Shown here piece after piece: positions 43,399 to 51,814 of a stretch of DNA of 64,000 nt. A program made the translations under genes and the position numbers. Within the stretch, counting starts at the first letter, position 1. Each line of letters starts with the position of its first letter. This DNA is from Paractinoplanes deccanensis (GTDB taxonomy: Bacteria > Actinomycetota > Actinomycetes > Mycobacteriales > Micromonosporaceae): positions 39,194-103,193 of the forward strand of contig NZ_BOMI01000117.1 in assembly GCF_016862115.1 (NCBI RefSeq), given 5' to 3'. The notes beneath the pieces are model-generated. The model was not told the origin of the DNA. It did not search any database and was given only the letters and a program-made list of their open reading frames with translations.

Positions 43399-44451
43399 AT
43401 GACCCCTTGGCGTGGCTTGATCGACAGTCCGTACCGGCAGCACCTCCCCGTTCCCGCCTCGGCGCCGGCCGTCACGCTCCATGAGGGCAACACGCCGCTG
43501 CTGCACTCCGCGTATCTGTCCGACGTGACCCGCTGTGACGTGTGGCTGAAGGTCGAGGGCGCCAACCCGACCGGCTCCTTCAAGGACCGGGGCATGACCG
43601 TTGCCCTCACCCACGCCGCCGCCGACGGCGCCGAGCTGGTCCTCTGCGCGTCGACGGGCAACACGAGCGCGTCGGCAGCCGCCTACGCCGCCCGCGCGGG
43701 CATCGCGGCCGCCGTGCTGATCCCCGAGGCCGGCGTCGCCAAGGGCAAGCTCGGCCAGGCCGTCCGTTACGGCGCGCGCATCGTCGAGATCGCCGGCGGT
43801 TTCGACGACTGCCTGCGCATCGCGCGCGACCTCGCCGCGCACCACCCCGTCGCGCTGGTCAACTCGGTCGGCAACGAGCTGCGGCTGGCCGGCCAGCGCA
43901 CCGTGGCGTACGAGATCGTCGACGTGCTCGGCGCGGCCCCCGACCTCCACTGCCTGCCGGTCGGCAACGGCGGCAACATCACCGCCACCTGGCAGGGCTA
44001 CCGCGCCTACGCCGGGCCGTCCGGTCTGCCGCGGATCTGGGGCTTCCAGGCGTCGGGGGCCGATCCGTTCGTACGCGGGGAAGCCGTGGCCCGGCCGCGA
44101 ACCGAGGCCAGTGCCATCCGCGTCGGCAGCCCCGCCACGTGGGAGCCGGCACTCGCCGCGCGCGACGAGTCGGGCGGCCTGATCGGCTCGGTCACCGACG
44201 ATGAGATCTTCCAGGCGTACGGCCTGATCGCCCGCCACGACGGCGTCTTCGCCGAGCCCGCCTCGGCGGCCGGCGTCGCGGGCCTGCTGAAGCAGCATCG
44301 GGCCGGCGCCGTACCGCCGGGCCTGCGCATCGTGATCACGCTGAGCGGCAACGGGCTCAAGGACCCGGACGCCTCGCTGCGCGACGGCCTCGCGTCGGTC
44401 CACGCCGGCCCGGAGTCCGGGTCGGTGGCCCGGGAGCTCGGCCTCCGCTGA
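43399..44451 (+). CDS. thrC: Threonine synthase
   Basis: A 350-residue PLP enzyme that makes threonine from O-phosphohomoserine. GANPTGSFKDRGM near residue 52 holds the PLP lysine, STGNTSASAAAYAARAG near 85 is the phosphate-loop region, and PVGNGGNITATW near 190 binds the PLP phosphate. The length matches actinobacterial ThrC. The ATG at 43399 has no Shine-Dalgarno sequence and sits right behind a -10 box. It is not next to hom or thrB, and its coupling to an RpiR regulator is unusual; a related PLP lyase cannot be excluded. Confidence 0.82.
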   Translation: MTPWRGLIDSPYRQHLPVPASAPAVTLHEGNTPLLHSAYLSDVTRCDVWLKVEGANPTGSFKDRGMTVALTHAAADGAELVLCASTGNTSASAAAYAARAGIAAAVLIPEAGVAKGKLGQAVRYGARIVEIAGGFDDCLRIARDLAAHHPVALVNSVGNELRLAGQRTVAYEIVDVLGAAPDLHCLPVGNGGNITATWQGYRAYAGPSGLPRIWGFQASGADPFVRGEAVARPRTEASAIRVGSPATWEPALAARDESGGLIGSVTDDEIFQAYGLIARHDGVFAEPASAAGVAGLLKQHRAGAVPPGLRIVITLSGNGLKDPDASLRDGLASVHAGPESGSVARELGLR

Positions 44452-44519
44452 GTCGTGCCGCCGCCCCTCGCGGTCCCTTTCGCGCCTCCCGCCCTTTCTT
44501 GCGCCCGTCCTCCTCCCTC

Positions 44520-44619
44520 GCGGCCCGCCCCTCTTTCGCACCCTTCCCTGCCGCCCTCCCTTGCGGCTCGCCCCTCTTTCGCACCCTGCCCTGCCGCCCT
44601 CCCTTGCGGCTCGCCCCTT
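44520..44619. repeat. 43-bp tandem repeat, 2.3 copies
   Basis: Units begin at 44520, 44563 and 44606, the last one cut after 14 bases. The strand is pyrimidine-rich (CCCTCTTTCGCACCCTGCCC). It fills most of the gap between thrC and the MFS gene. Confidence 0.85.
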
Positions 44620-44662
44620 GATTTAAGGTCCGATGTGACCTTGGGTGGTCTGTGTGGAACCG

Positions 44663-45904
44663 ATGCTGATCGATCGAAGCGTCCGCCGCGCCCGGGTCTC
44701 CGCGTCCCTCGTGTTCCTCGGGTTCGGGGCGGCGCTCGGGGTGTGGACGGCCCGGATCCCCGCGGTGAAGAGCAACCTGGGGCTCAGCGACGGCCGCCTC
44801 AGCATCGCGTTGCTGGCCTTCGCGGCCGGGTGCATCGCGGGCATGACCCTGATCGGCCGCCTGACCGACCGTTTCGGCAGCGCCCGCGTCCTCGTGCCGG
44901 CGATGCTGCTGGAGGGCGTCCTGCTGGTGCCGCCCGGCTTCGCCCCGGGGCTGGCCGCGCTGTCCGTCACGCTGTTCCTGTTCGGCGCCACGCACGGCAC
45001 GCTCAACATCGCGATGAACGCGAACGCCCTGGAGGTCCAGCGCGCCGCGGGCCGCCCCATCATGTCGTCGTTCCACGCGGTCTACAGCATCGGCGGCTTC
45101 CTCGGCGCGGTGCTGGGCAGCTTCTTCGCCGGGATCGGTGCGGGGGTGGGGGTCAACCTGCTTGCGGTGGGGGCCTTGGTCGTGGGGCTTGCCGTTTGGT
45201 CAGCCTTCGGGATTCTCCGCCGGCAGCCCGCCGTTGCGGACTCCTTGACCACTTCTTCGCCGGCCGTCTCTTCGTCCGGTTCCTCGCCGGCCGGTCCATC
45301 TCCGGCGGCGTCATCCTCGCCTGCCGGTCTGTCCCCCGCAGCTTCCCTGTCCGCCGGGCGCCGTTCGCTGCTTCTCGTCTTCCTCGGCGTGCTGGTCCTC
45401 TGCACCCTCGTGGGCGAGGGCGCCGCCGCCGACTGGAGCGCCGTCTACCTGCGCGACAACCTCGGCACCAGCTCCTCCTTCGCCGCCTACGGCTACGCCG
45501 CCTTCGCCCTGATGATGACCGCCGGCCGCCTCGTCGGCGACCGCCTGGTCGCCGCGTGGGGACCCGTCCTGCTGGTACGCCTGAGCGGCCTCCTCGCCGC
45601 CACCGGCCTCGGCGCCGCCCTGCTCATCGACACCCCCGCCGCCGGCGTGATCGGTTTCGGCCTGCTCGGCGCCGGCCTCTCCTGCATCGCGCCGCAGGTC
45701 TTCACCGCCGCCGGCAACCTCGATCCGTCCCGCGCCGGCCAGGCCCTCTCCACCGTCGTGAGCATCGGCTACCTGGGTTTCCTGCTCGGCCCCATCCTGA
45801 TCGGCGCGGCCGCCACCGTGGTCACGCTCCCGGTGGCCCTGGCCATCCCGGTGGTCCTGTCCCTCTTCGTGGCCCTGAGCGCCCCCGCCCTGCGCCCGAA
45901 TTGA
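44663..45904 (+). CDS. MFS transporter
   Basis: A 413-residue transporter with about twelve membrane segments. GRLTDRFGSARVLVPA after helix 2 is the MFS motif A equivalent, and GRLVGDRLVAAWG repeats it in the second half. The central cytosolic loop, about residues 200-235, is an unusual Ser/Pro/Ala-rich low-complexity stretch (TTSSPAVSSSGSSPAG). The substrate is unknown. ATG 44663 gives the better N-terminus than a GTG 18 bases upstream. Confidence 0.82.
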   Translation: MLIDRSVRRARVSASLVFLGFGAALGVWTARIPAVKSNLGLSDGRLSIALLAFAAGCIAGMTLIGRLTDRFGSARVLVPAMLLEGVLLVPPGFAPGLAALSVTLFLFGATHGTLNIAMNANALEVQRAAGRPIMSSFHAVYSIGGFLGAVLGSFFAGIGAGVGVNLLAVGALVVGLAVWSAFGILRRQPAVADSLTTSSPAVSSSGSSPAGPSPAASSSPAGLSPAASLSAGRRSLLLVFLGVLVLCTLVGEGAAADWSAVYLRDNLGTSSSFAAYGYAAFALMMTAGRLVGDRLVAAWGPVLLVRLSGLLAATGLGAALLIDTPAAGVIGFGLLGAGLSCIAPQVFTAAGNLDPSRAGQALSTVVSIGYLGFLLGPILIGAAATVVTLPVALAIPVVLSLFVALSAPALRPN

Positions 45905-45940
45905 TCGTGCGGATCGCGTTCCGTCGCGGGCTTGCGTCCG

Positions 45941-46016
45941 GCGGCGCGGGGCCTCATTGGGTGGCGCGGGGCCTGATTGGGCGGCGCGGGGCCTCATCGG
46001 GCGGCGCGGGGCCTCC
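45941..46016. repeat. 20-bp tandem repeat, 3.8 copies
   Basis: GCGGCGCGGGGCCTCATTGG and close variants start at 45941, 45961, 45981 and 46001, between the convergent MFS and mraY genes. Confidence 0.93.
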
Positions 46017-46030
46017 GGCGGCGCGATGCC

Positions 46031-47134
46031 TCATCCGACGGCAGCCAAGAAGTCCGAGTAGAACAGGCCCAGGCCGATCGCCACGCAGGCGCCCGCCACG
46101 ATCCAGAACCGGACCACGATGTTGACCTCGCTCCACCCGGCCAACTCGAAGTGGTGGTGCAACGGCACCATCCGGAAGACCCGTTTACCGGTGGTCCGGA
46201 ACGAGACGATCTGGATCACCCAGGTCGTCGTGATGAGGACGAAGAGCCCGCCGATGATGATCGAGAGCAGCGTGGTGCGGGTGGCCACCGCGAGCCCGCC
46301 GATCAGCCCGCCGAGCCCGAGCGAGCCCACGTCCCCCATGAAGATCCGCGCCGGGGACGTGTTCCACCACAGGAAGCCCAGGCAGGCGGCGGCCGCCGCG
46401 GCCGCGATCATGGCGATCTCCAGCGGATCGCGGACCTGGTAGCAGTAGTCGTTCGCCCGCGCGTACGCCTCGTCCGCGCACCAGTGCCGGTACTGCCAGA
46501 AGCCGATCAGCGCGTACGCTCCCAGCACCAGGATCGACGCGCCGGTGGCCAGGCCGTCGAGGCCGTCGGTGAGGTTCACACCGTTCGACATCGCCGTGAT
46601 CACGAAGACGAACACGAGCACCGACCCGACCTTGCCGACGTCCAGCCAGCTGATGTCGCGGATGAACGAGATGTGCTCGCTCGCCACCGTCTCACCGTTG
46701 GTGCTGGCCACATAGAGCGCCGCGATGCCGAACCCACTGCCGACGATCGCCTGCCCGAGCAGCTTGCCCTTGGCGGACAGCCCGTCGGAGTTGCGCCGGC
46801 GCACCTTGAGCAGATCGTCGAGGAACCCGACCACCCCGCAGAAGACGAACAGCCCGAGCAGCACCAGGGCCGTCATGGTCGGCCCTTCCTGCGCGATCTG
46901 CCGGTCGGGCAGCGTCGTCAGGGCGAAATGCCCCGCCACGTACGCGAAGACGGTCGCCACGATGAACGCGACGCCACCCATCGCCGGCGTGCCCTTCTTG
47001 GCCAGATGGCTGGCCGGCCCGATCGACCGAATAGGCTGGCCCGCCTTGAGCGCGGTGAACACCCGGATAGCCACCGGCGTCCCGAACAACGAGACAAGAA
47101 ACGCGACCGCTGCCGCGACGATGACCGCCCTCAC
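46031..47134 (-). CDS. mraY: Phospho-N-acetylmuramoyl-pentapeptide-transferase
   Basis: A 367-residue membrane enzyme that makes lipid I from UDP-MurNAc-pentapeptide and undecaprenyl phosphate. Ten membrane segments are apparent. Active-site motifs are GFLDDLLKV near residue 95, NLTDGLDGLATG near 190, FMGDVGSLGLGG near 255 and PLHHHFE near 330. GTG 47134 has GGAGG five bases upstream. In most bacteria mraY lies in the dcw cluster beside mur and fts genes; here its neighbours are an MFS exporter and lhgO, so it is either relocated or a second copy. The frame stays open for 95 codons upstream, covering a 48-bp repeat. Confidence 0.93.
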   Translation of the reverse strand: MRAVIVAAAVAFLVSLFGTPVAIRVFTALKAGQPIRSIGPASHLAKKGTPAMGGVAFIVATVFAYVAGHFALTTLPDRQIAQEGPTMTALVLLGLFVFCGVVGFLDDLLKVRRRNSDGLSAKGKLLGQAIVGSGFGIAALYVASTNGETVASEHISFIRDISWLDVGKVGSVLVFVFVITAMSNGVNLTDGLDGLATGASILVLGAYALIGFWQYRHWCADEAYARANDYCYQVRDPLEIAMIAAAAAAACLGFLWWNTSPARIFMGDVGSLGLGGLIGGLAVATRTTLLSIIIGGLFVLITTTWVIQIVSFRTTGKRVFRMVPLHHHFELAGWSEVNIVVRFWIVAGACVAIGLGLFYSDFLAAVG

Positions 47135-47582
47135 GCGCGCACCTCCCCAAGCCCGCAACTTCCCCCAACGCGGCCCCCACTGCGCCAAGGCGCGCCGGAC
47201 CGGCCGGTGCCCACCGCCGCCATGCGCGCGCCCAGACCACGGACGCGGCTGCCCGTCGCTGCCCGAAGGCGTCGGACCTGGTCTTCGAACGGGCCGTCCT
47301 GCCGTCGTGCCGGTGCCTGACGGCCGCGGTTCCCGGACGGGCCGTTCTGCCGTCGTGCCGGTGCCGGTCGGACGTGGTCCTCGGACAGGCCGTCGTGCTT
47401 CCGCACCCGCGCGCGGCATGCCGATCCGAGCCGGCCGTGCGGGTCCGCCATCGCGGCTTCATTGATCACGGGACCCGAGCTTGCCACCCGGCAGCAAGAA
47501 GCGCCGTCCCGGGCGGGCAGCCATGCTCGCCGTTCGGCGCGTTGACGGAGGAATCCCGCGCGGCGTTCCTCGCACCAGCGCC
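47135..47582. other. Intergenic region with 48-bp repeats, 448 bases
   Basis: No credible gene is seen. Units of a 48-bp repeat begin at 47289, 47337 and 47385 (the last partial), each opening ACGGGCCGT or ACAGGCCGT. In the mraY frame they encode a 16-residue repeat, RPVREPRPSGTGTTAG and variants. Confidence 0.7.
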
Positions 47583-48809
47583 CTACGGCACCTCTTTCAG
47601 CGCTGCGCGGGAAGCGTCCTCGTCGCCGAGCTGGTCGAAGACGTCGCCGGCTATGCGGCTGCCGATCAGGAGGCTGGAGGTGGCGGCGGGGGAGGGGGCG
47701 TTGAGGACGTGGACCGCCCGTTCGGTGCGCTGGATGACGAAGTCGTCGACCAGGGCGCCGTCGTGGGTGACGGCCTGGGCCCGGACGCCGCTGCCGTGCT
47801 TGCGCATGTCCTTGCCGCGGACGGTGGGGGCCATCTTGCGCACCTCGCGCACGAACAGCGGCCAGACCAGGGAACGGCTGATCTCGCTCACGCCGTACCT
47901 CCAGAAGCGTCTTGCCAGGCCGCGCAGGGCGGGGTCGGCCAGCAGCTCGCGCACCATCCTGGCGTCGACGTCGCGCCAGCGGTAGCCGTGCCGGGACAGC
48001 GCGGGCACGGCGTTGGGGCCGATGTGCACGGTGCCGTCGAGCATCGGGGTCACGTGCACGCCGAGGAACGGCAGCTCCGGGTCCGGCACCGGGTAGACCG
48101 GGTTGGTGACCAGGTTGCGCAGGCCGGGGCGCAGCTCCGCGTACTCGCCGCGGAACGGCATGATCCGCACCGGCGGGCGTTCGCCCAGTGCCTCGGCGAT
48201 CTTGTCGCTGTGCAGGCCGGCGCAGTTGACGACGATCCGGGCGCTGACCTCGCCGTTGATCACCGTGCGCTCGCCGTGCGTGGTGAAAGTGCTGGCGGGG
48301 GTACGGAGGCGCAGGTCCGCGCCGAGCTCGGTCAACTCCGCCGCGAGCGTGCGGCACACCGCGCCGAAGTCGGTCATGGCGGTCTCGGCGACCCAGAGGG
48401 CGCCGACGCCGGCGATGTTCGGCTCGCGCTCGTTGATCTCGCGGCGGTCGAGGCGCTCGACGGTCACGCCGTTGGCCCGGCCCCGCTCGGCCAGCGCCTC
48501 CAGCCGCGGCAACTGCCGCTCGGCGGTCGCGACGACGAGCTTGCCGGTGCGCTTGACCGGTACGCCGTTCGCCTCGCAGTAGCCGATCATCGCCTCGCCG
48601 CCGGCGCGGGCCAGCCGGGCCTTGAGGCCGCCGGGCTTGTAGTAGAGCCCCGAGTGGATCACGTTGCTGTTGTGGCCCGACTGGTGGGCGCCCCAGCGGT
48701 CCTCGGCCTCGAGGACCGTGACGCTCAGGCCGGGCCGCTCGCGCAGCAGAGCCCGGGCCGTGGCGAGACCGAGCAGCCCGCCCCCGATGATCGCGACATC
48801 GACATTCAC
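47583..48809 (-). CDS. lhgO: L-2-hydroxyglutarate oxidase
   Basis: A 408-residue FAD enzyme of the DAAO superfamily that oxidises L-2-hydroxyglutarate to 2-oxoglutarate. The FAD motif VAIIGGGLLGLATARAL opens the protein, GAHQSGHNSNVIHSGLYY near residue 40 is the LhgO hallmark, and GVHVTPMLDGTVHIGPNAV lies near 255. GTG 48809 is six bases after TACATT on its strand, so the message is probably leaderless. It is divergent from a GntR regulator with two matching operators between them. Confidence 0.92.
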   Translation of the reverse strand: MNVDVAIIGGGLLGLATARALLRERPGLSVTVLEAEDRWGAHQSGHNSNVIHSGLYYKPGGLKARLARAGGEAMIGYCEANGVPVKRTGKLVVATAERQLPRLEALAERGRANGVTVERLDRREINEREPNIAGVGALWVAETAMTDFGAVCRTLAAELTELGADLRLRTPASTFTTHGERTVINGEVSARIVVNCAGLHSDKIAEALGERPPVRIMPFRGEYAELRPGLRNLVTNPVYPVPDPELPFLGVHVTPMLDGTVHIGPNAVPALSRHGYRWRDVDARMVRELLADPALRGLARRFWRYGVSEISRSLVWPLFVREVRKMAPTVRGKDMRKHGSGVRAQAVTHDGALVDDFVIQRTERAVHVLNAPSPAATSSLLIGSRIAGDVFDQLGDEDASRAALKEVP

Positions 48810-48815
48810 GCAGCG

Positions 48816-48885
48816 AATGTATACAGACGCTGCGGCTGTAGTAAATGTATACAGGCGCTGCGTCTGTACACGATATGATTCCGCG
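48816..48885. promoter_or_regulatory. Twin GntR operators and two leaderless promoters
   Basis: Two palindromes of the form TACAG-N9-CTGTA lie at 48822-48840 and 48850-48868, offset by 28 bp. The reverse -10 TACATT (48816-48821) adjoins the first, and the forward -10 TATGAT (48874-48879) lies six bases before the gntR GTG. The operators would allow the regulator to block both promoters. Confidence 0.7.
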
Positions 48886-49503
48886 GTGAGTGCCGACCTG
48901 ATCGCCGACCGCGTGCGCTCCGCCATCCGGCGCGGCGACCTGCTGCCCGGCGCGCGTCTCGTGCAGGAGAAGCTGGCCGCCGACCTCGCCGTGAGCCGCA
49001 TCCCGCTGCGCGAGGCGCTGCACATGCTCGCCGCCGAGGGCCTGCTGGTGAGCACGCCCAACCGCGGCATGGTGGTCGCCGAGCTCGGCCGTGATCAGCT
49101 GGAGGAGCTGTTCGACCTGCGCCTGCAGCTCGAGCCCGGCCTCGCCGAGCAGATCGTGCGCGGCTGCCGCCCCCGCGACGCCGACGCGCTCGCCGACCTG
49201 GCCGAGCAGATCCACCTCAAGGGCGCCGACGCGGCGGCCAGAGCGGCGCTCAACTACCAGTTCCACGCACGCGTCTACGAGCTCGCCGACCGGCCGCTGA
49301 CCACGCGTTTCGTCGACCAGTTGCTGCATCTCGTCGAGCCGTACAGCCGCCAGTGGGTCCGCTCCGGCCGCGACCTCCACCGCATCGACGCCGAGCACCG
49401 CCAGATGGTCGACGCCATCCGCGCCGGCAACGCCGACGCCCTCGCCCGCGTGATCGTCGCCCACATCCTGGGAGCCCGCGACCACGTGCTGGCCGCCCGC
49501 TGA
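48886..49503 (+). CDS. GntR family regulator (FadR subfamily), probable regulator of lhgO
   Basis: A 205-residue regulator. The N-terminal winged helix shows RRGDLLPGARLVQEKLAADL and SRIPLREALHMLAAEGL; the C-terminal FCD domain has the helical pattern and the histidines that bind metal (NYQFHARVYEL near residue 128, RVIVAHILGARDHVL near 190). FadR-type regulators bind carboxylic acids, fitting 2-hydroxyglutarate as a ligand. GTG 48886 stands right after a -10 box and the twin operators. Confidence 0.88.
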   Translation: MSADLIADRVRSAIRRGDLLPGARLVQEKLAADLAVSRIPLREALHMLAAEGLLVSTPNRGMVVAELGRDQLEELFDLRLQLEPGLAEQIVRGCRPRDADALADLAEQIHLKGADAAARAALNYQFHARVYELADRPLTTRFVDQLLHLVEPYSRQWVRSGRDLHRIDAEHRQMVDAIRAGNADALARVIVAHILGARDHVLAAR

Positions 49504-49514
49504 CCCTGCCGGGG

Positions 49515-49520
49515 TAGCAT
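49515..49520 (+). promoter_or_regulatory. -10 box before the leader peptide
   Basis: TAGCAT lies six bases before the GTG of a 14-codon open frame, the same geometry as the other leaderless promoters in this window. Confidence 0.45.
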
Positions 49521-49526
49521 CGCCGC

Positions 49527-49571
49527 GTGAACAAGTACTGGCACGTCGTGTCCCCGCCGGTGCGCGCCTGA
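49527..49571 (+). CDS. Putative 14-residue leader peptide
   Basis: The frame reads MNKYWHVVSPPVRA and stops at 49571. It directly follows a -10 box and precedes alternative hairpins and the EamA exporter gene. Tyrosine, tryptophan and histidine lie side by side at residues 4-6 and a Pro-Pro pair at 10-11, which could make translation sensitive to charged tRNA or stalling. It is too short for statistical support. Confidence 0.4.
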   Translation: MNKYWHVVSPPVRA

Positions 49572-49650
49572 CCGGGCGCACCCGCTGACGACCTGTTCCG
49601 CGGCCCCGCCGGTCCGAGCATCGGCCCCGGGTTCTTGTTCCGTGCGCCCG
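49560..49650 (+). promoter_or_regulatory. Mutually exclusive hairpins, possible attenuator
   Basis: GTGCGC at the end of the leader frame (49560-49565) can pair with GCGCAC (49576-49581). The same bases, as CGGGCGCAC (49573-49581), can instead pair over nine bases with GTGCGCCCG (49642-49650). A ribosome at the leader stop codon would favour the second pairing. Confidence 0.4.
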
Positions 49651-49697
49651 TATCGAATCCAGCCCTCATCCGGAATTCGACACGGAAGTTCACCATC

Positions 49698-50654
49698 TTG
49701 TCTGTCACGACGCGCCGTTCTCCTGACCTGACCCACCACCGCACCAGCCCATTGGCCGGTCCCGTCCCGGTCCTCGCCGCCGCGGTCCTCTGGGGCACCA
49801 CCGGCACGGCCGGCTCCTTCGCCCCCGCATCCGCTCCCGCCGCGGCCATCGGCGCGGCCGGCCTCCTCCTCGGCGGCCTCCTGCTCTTCCTCACCAACCT
49901 CCGCCCGGCGATCCTGTCCCGGCGCTCGCCGATCGGCCGGCTGCTTCCGCGGCGGGAGTGGAGGCTGCTTCTGCTCGGGGCGGTCACCGTGGCGGGCTAT
50001 CCGCTCAGCTTCTACCCGGCAGTGGCTCGCTCCGGTGTGGCGGTGGCTACCGTCATCACGCTCGGCAGCGCCCCTGTATTCGCCGGTCTGCTCGGCTGGC
50101 TGGTGCAGGGCCATCGGCCCACACGGCGGTGGACGATCGGCACCGTTGCCGCTGTCGCCGGGTGTTTCGCTCTCGTGCTGGGGCCCGAACTGGGCGGCGG
50201 GGCCGAGCCCGTCGACGTTCTCGGCGTGGGGCTGGCATTGATCGCGGGTCTGTCGTATGCGGCGTACACCATGGTGGGTGGCCATCTCATCGCCCGCGGC
50301 CACGCGTCGCGGACGGTGATGGGCTCGATGTTCGGCCTGGCGGCTCTGCTCGTCCTTCCGGCGCTGCTGGCCGGCGGCCCGCAGTGGGTGCTCACCGCGC
50401 GCGGTGCGACGGTGGCCGCCTATCTCGCGCTCGTGCCTACCTTCGCCGCATACATCCTGTTCGGCTACGGGCTCCGGCACACGACGGCCCAGACCGCCAC
50501 GGTGCTGTCGCTGGCCGAGGCCGCGGTCGCGGCGCTGCTCGGGGTCGCCCTGCTGGGCGAGCGCCTGCCGGGCGTCTCGTGGGCGGGTTTGGTGGTTCTG
50601 GCCGGCGGCCTCGCCTTCCTCACCGTTCCCGCCCGGCCGCGCCCCGCGGGCTGA
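49698..50654 (+). CDS. EamA/DMT family exporter
   Basis: A 318-residue transporter with ten membrane helices in two EamA repeats. VLWGTTGTAGSFAP is the first-helix signature, and the second repeat ends with TVLSLAEAAVAALLGVALLGERLP, the typical DMT closing helix. Members export amino acids or metabolites. The start is uncertain: TTG 49698, with GGAAG upstream, gives a good N-terminus and no ATG or GTG is well placed. A leader peptide and hairpins lie upstream. Confidence 0.82.
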   Translation: MSVTTRRSPDLTHHRTSPLAGPVPVLAAAVLWGTTGTAGSFAPASAPAAAIGAAGLLLGGLLLFLTNLRPAILSRRSPIGRLLPRREWRLLLLGAVTVAGYPLSFYPAVARSGVAVATVITLGSAPVFAGLLGWLVQGHRPTRRWTIGTVAAVAGCFALVLGPELGGGAEPVDVLGVGLALIAGLSYAAYTMVGGHLIARGHASRTVMGSMFGLAALLVLPALLAGGPQWVLTARGATVAAYLALVPTFAAYILFGYGLRHTTAQTATVLSLAEAAVAALLGVALLGERLPGVSWAGLVVLAGGLAFLTVPARPRPAG

Positions 50655-50812
50655 CGGCTCTGCTCGGCCGACAGCCCCGGGGTGGCGCGTGGGCACAACA
50701 GCGCCCGCGGGTACCTACACGGTCCGGGACGGGTTTCTCCAGTCGAGCCAGTCGAAGTGGATGCTCAGGCGTGGTCTCGGCCCGCCGGGCGGGAGAGCTG
50801 GCTTCGGAGCGC

Positions 50813-51814
50813 CTACCGGTCCTGTGATGAGGCCGCGGAGCTCTGCCGCACCCGCAGGTCGGCCGGGAAGACGCAGCGCCAATGCGGTGCCAGCTGGCGC
50901 CGGACCATCGCTCGGGTCGCGGCGGCCGCCATGGCCTCGACCGGCTGGTGGACCGAGGACATCGGCGGGGTGGCGCACTCGGCTATGACGCTGTCGTCGA
51001 AGCCCACGACCGCGACGTCGGCCGGGATGCGCCTGCCCGCGTCGGCCAGGGCTTGCATGGCGCCGGTGGCCATCAGGTCGCAGCCGACGAAGACGGCGTC
51101 GATGTCGGGGTGCGTGGCCAGGAGCTGCTGGGTGAGCCGGTAGCCGTCCTCGCGGCGGAACTTGCCCGTCGCGGAGATGTCGGGCAGGCCGAACTCGCGT
51201 ATCGCCCGGCTGTAGCCCTCGCGGCGGGCCTCGGCGCACGCGTTGCCGGCCTGGCCGTGCAGGGCGGCGATGGTGCGGCGGCCGGTCTCGTGCAGGTGGG
51301 CGACGGCCGCGCGGGCGCCCTCGGCGTTCTCCAAGCCTATGTACGGGACGCCGGGCGCCGACGGGCTCATCGCCACCACCTGGGCGCAGCGGTCGTGGAA
51401 CTCGCTCGCCAGCGCCGGTGGCACGTTGATGAGCAGCACCCCGAGGGTCACCGCGTCGGCCATGCGGGCCGGCAGCGCTCGTGCGCCCGCCTCGTCGACC
51501 ACGTGCACCCGCAGCTGGGCGTGGCCGCCGGCCAGCTCTTGCAGGATGCCCGCGGTGACCCGGCCGTAGTAGGGGCTCGTGCCGAAGATGGCCGGGTCGT
51601 CCACCACGACCAGCTCGATGACCTCGCCGTGCCCGGAGGCGAGCGCCCGCGCGACCGGGTCGGGCCGGAAGCCCAGGGCCTCGATGACGTGCCGTACGTG
51701 CTCGCGGGTCTGCGGCGCGACCCCGGGCGCGTCGTTGATGACCCGGGACACGGCCGCCTTGGACACCCCCGCCCGGCGGGCGACATCGGCCAGCGTCGGC
51801 CTGCTCTGCGCCAT
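50813..51814 (-). CDS. LacI family transcriptional regulator
   Basis: A 333-residue repressor. The N-terminal HTH reads TLADVARRAGVSKAAVSRVIN, followed by the hinge helix region and a periplasmic-binding-protein-like sensor domain (GHGEVIELVVVDDP near residue 62, AVFVGCDLMATGAMQALADAGRRIP near 250, VVGFDDSVIAECATPPMSSVHQP near 275). A sugar or nucleoside ligand is likely. ATG 51814 lies six bases after TATAGT. The target is unknown, but its own upstream region carries a duplicated 15-bp element, which suggests autoregulation. Confidence 0.88.
   Translation of the reverse strand: MAQSRPTLADVARRAGVSKAAVSRVINDAPGVAPQTREHVRHVIEALGFRPDPVARALASGHGEVIELVVVDDPAIFGTSPYYGRVTAGILQELAGGHAQLRVHVVDEAGARALPARMADAVTLGVLLINVPPALASEFHDRCAQVVAMSPSAPGVPYIGLENAEGARAAVAHLHETGRRTIAALHGQAGNACAEARREGYSRAIREFGLPDISATGKFRREDGYRLTQQLLATHPDIDAVFVGCDLMATGAMQALADAGRRIPADVAVVGFDDSVIAECATPPMSSVHQPVEAMAAAATRAMVRRQLAPHWRCVFPADLRVRQSSAASSQDR

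Noticed and set aside
47134..47419. N-terminal extension of MraY
   Set aside because: The frame is open, but GTG 47134 has a strong ribosome-binding site and matches the family N-terminus; the upstream part is repeat-derived.
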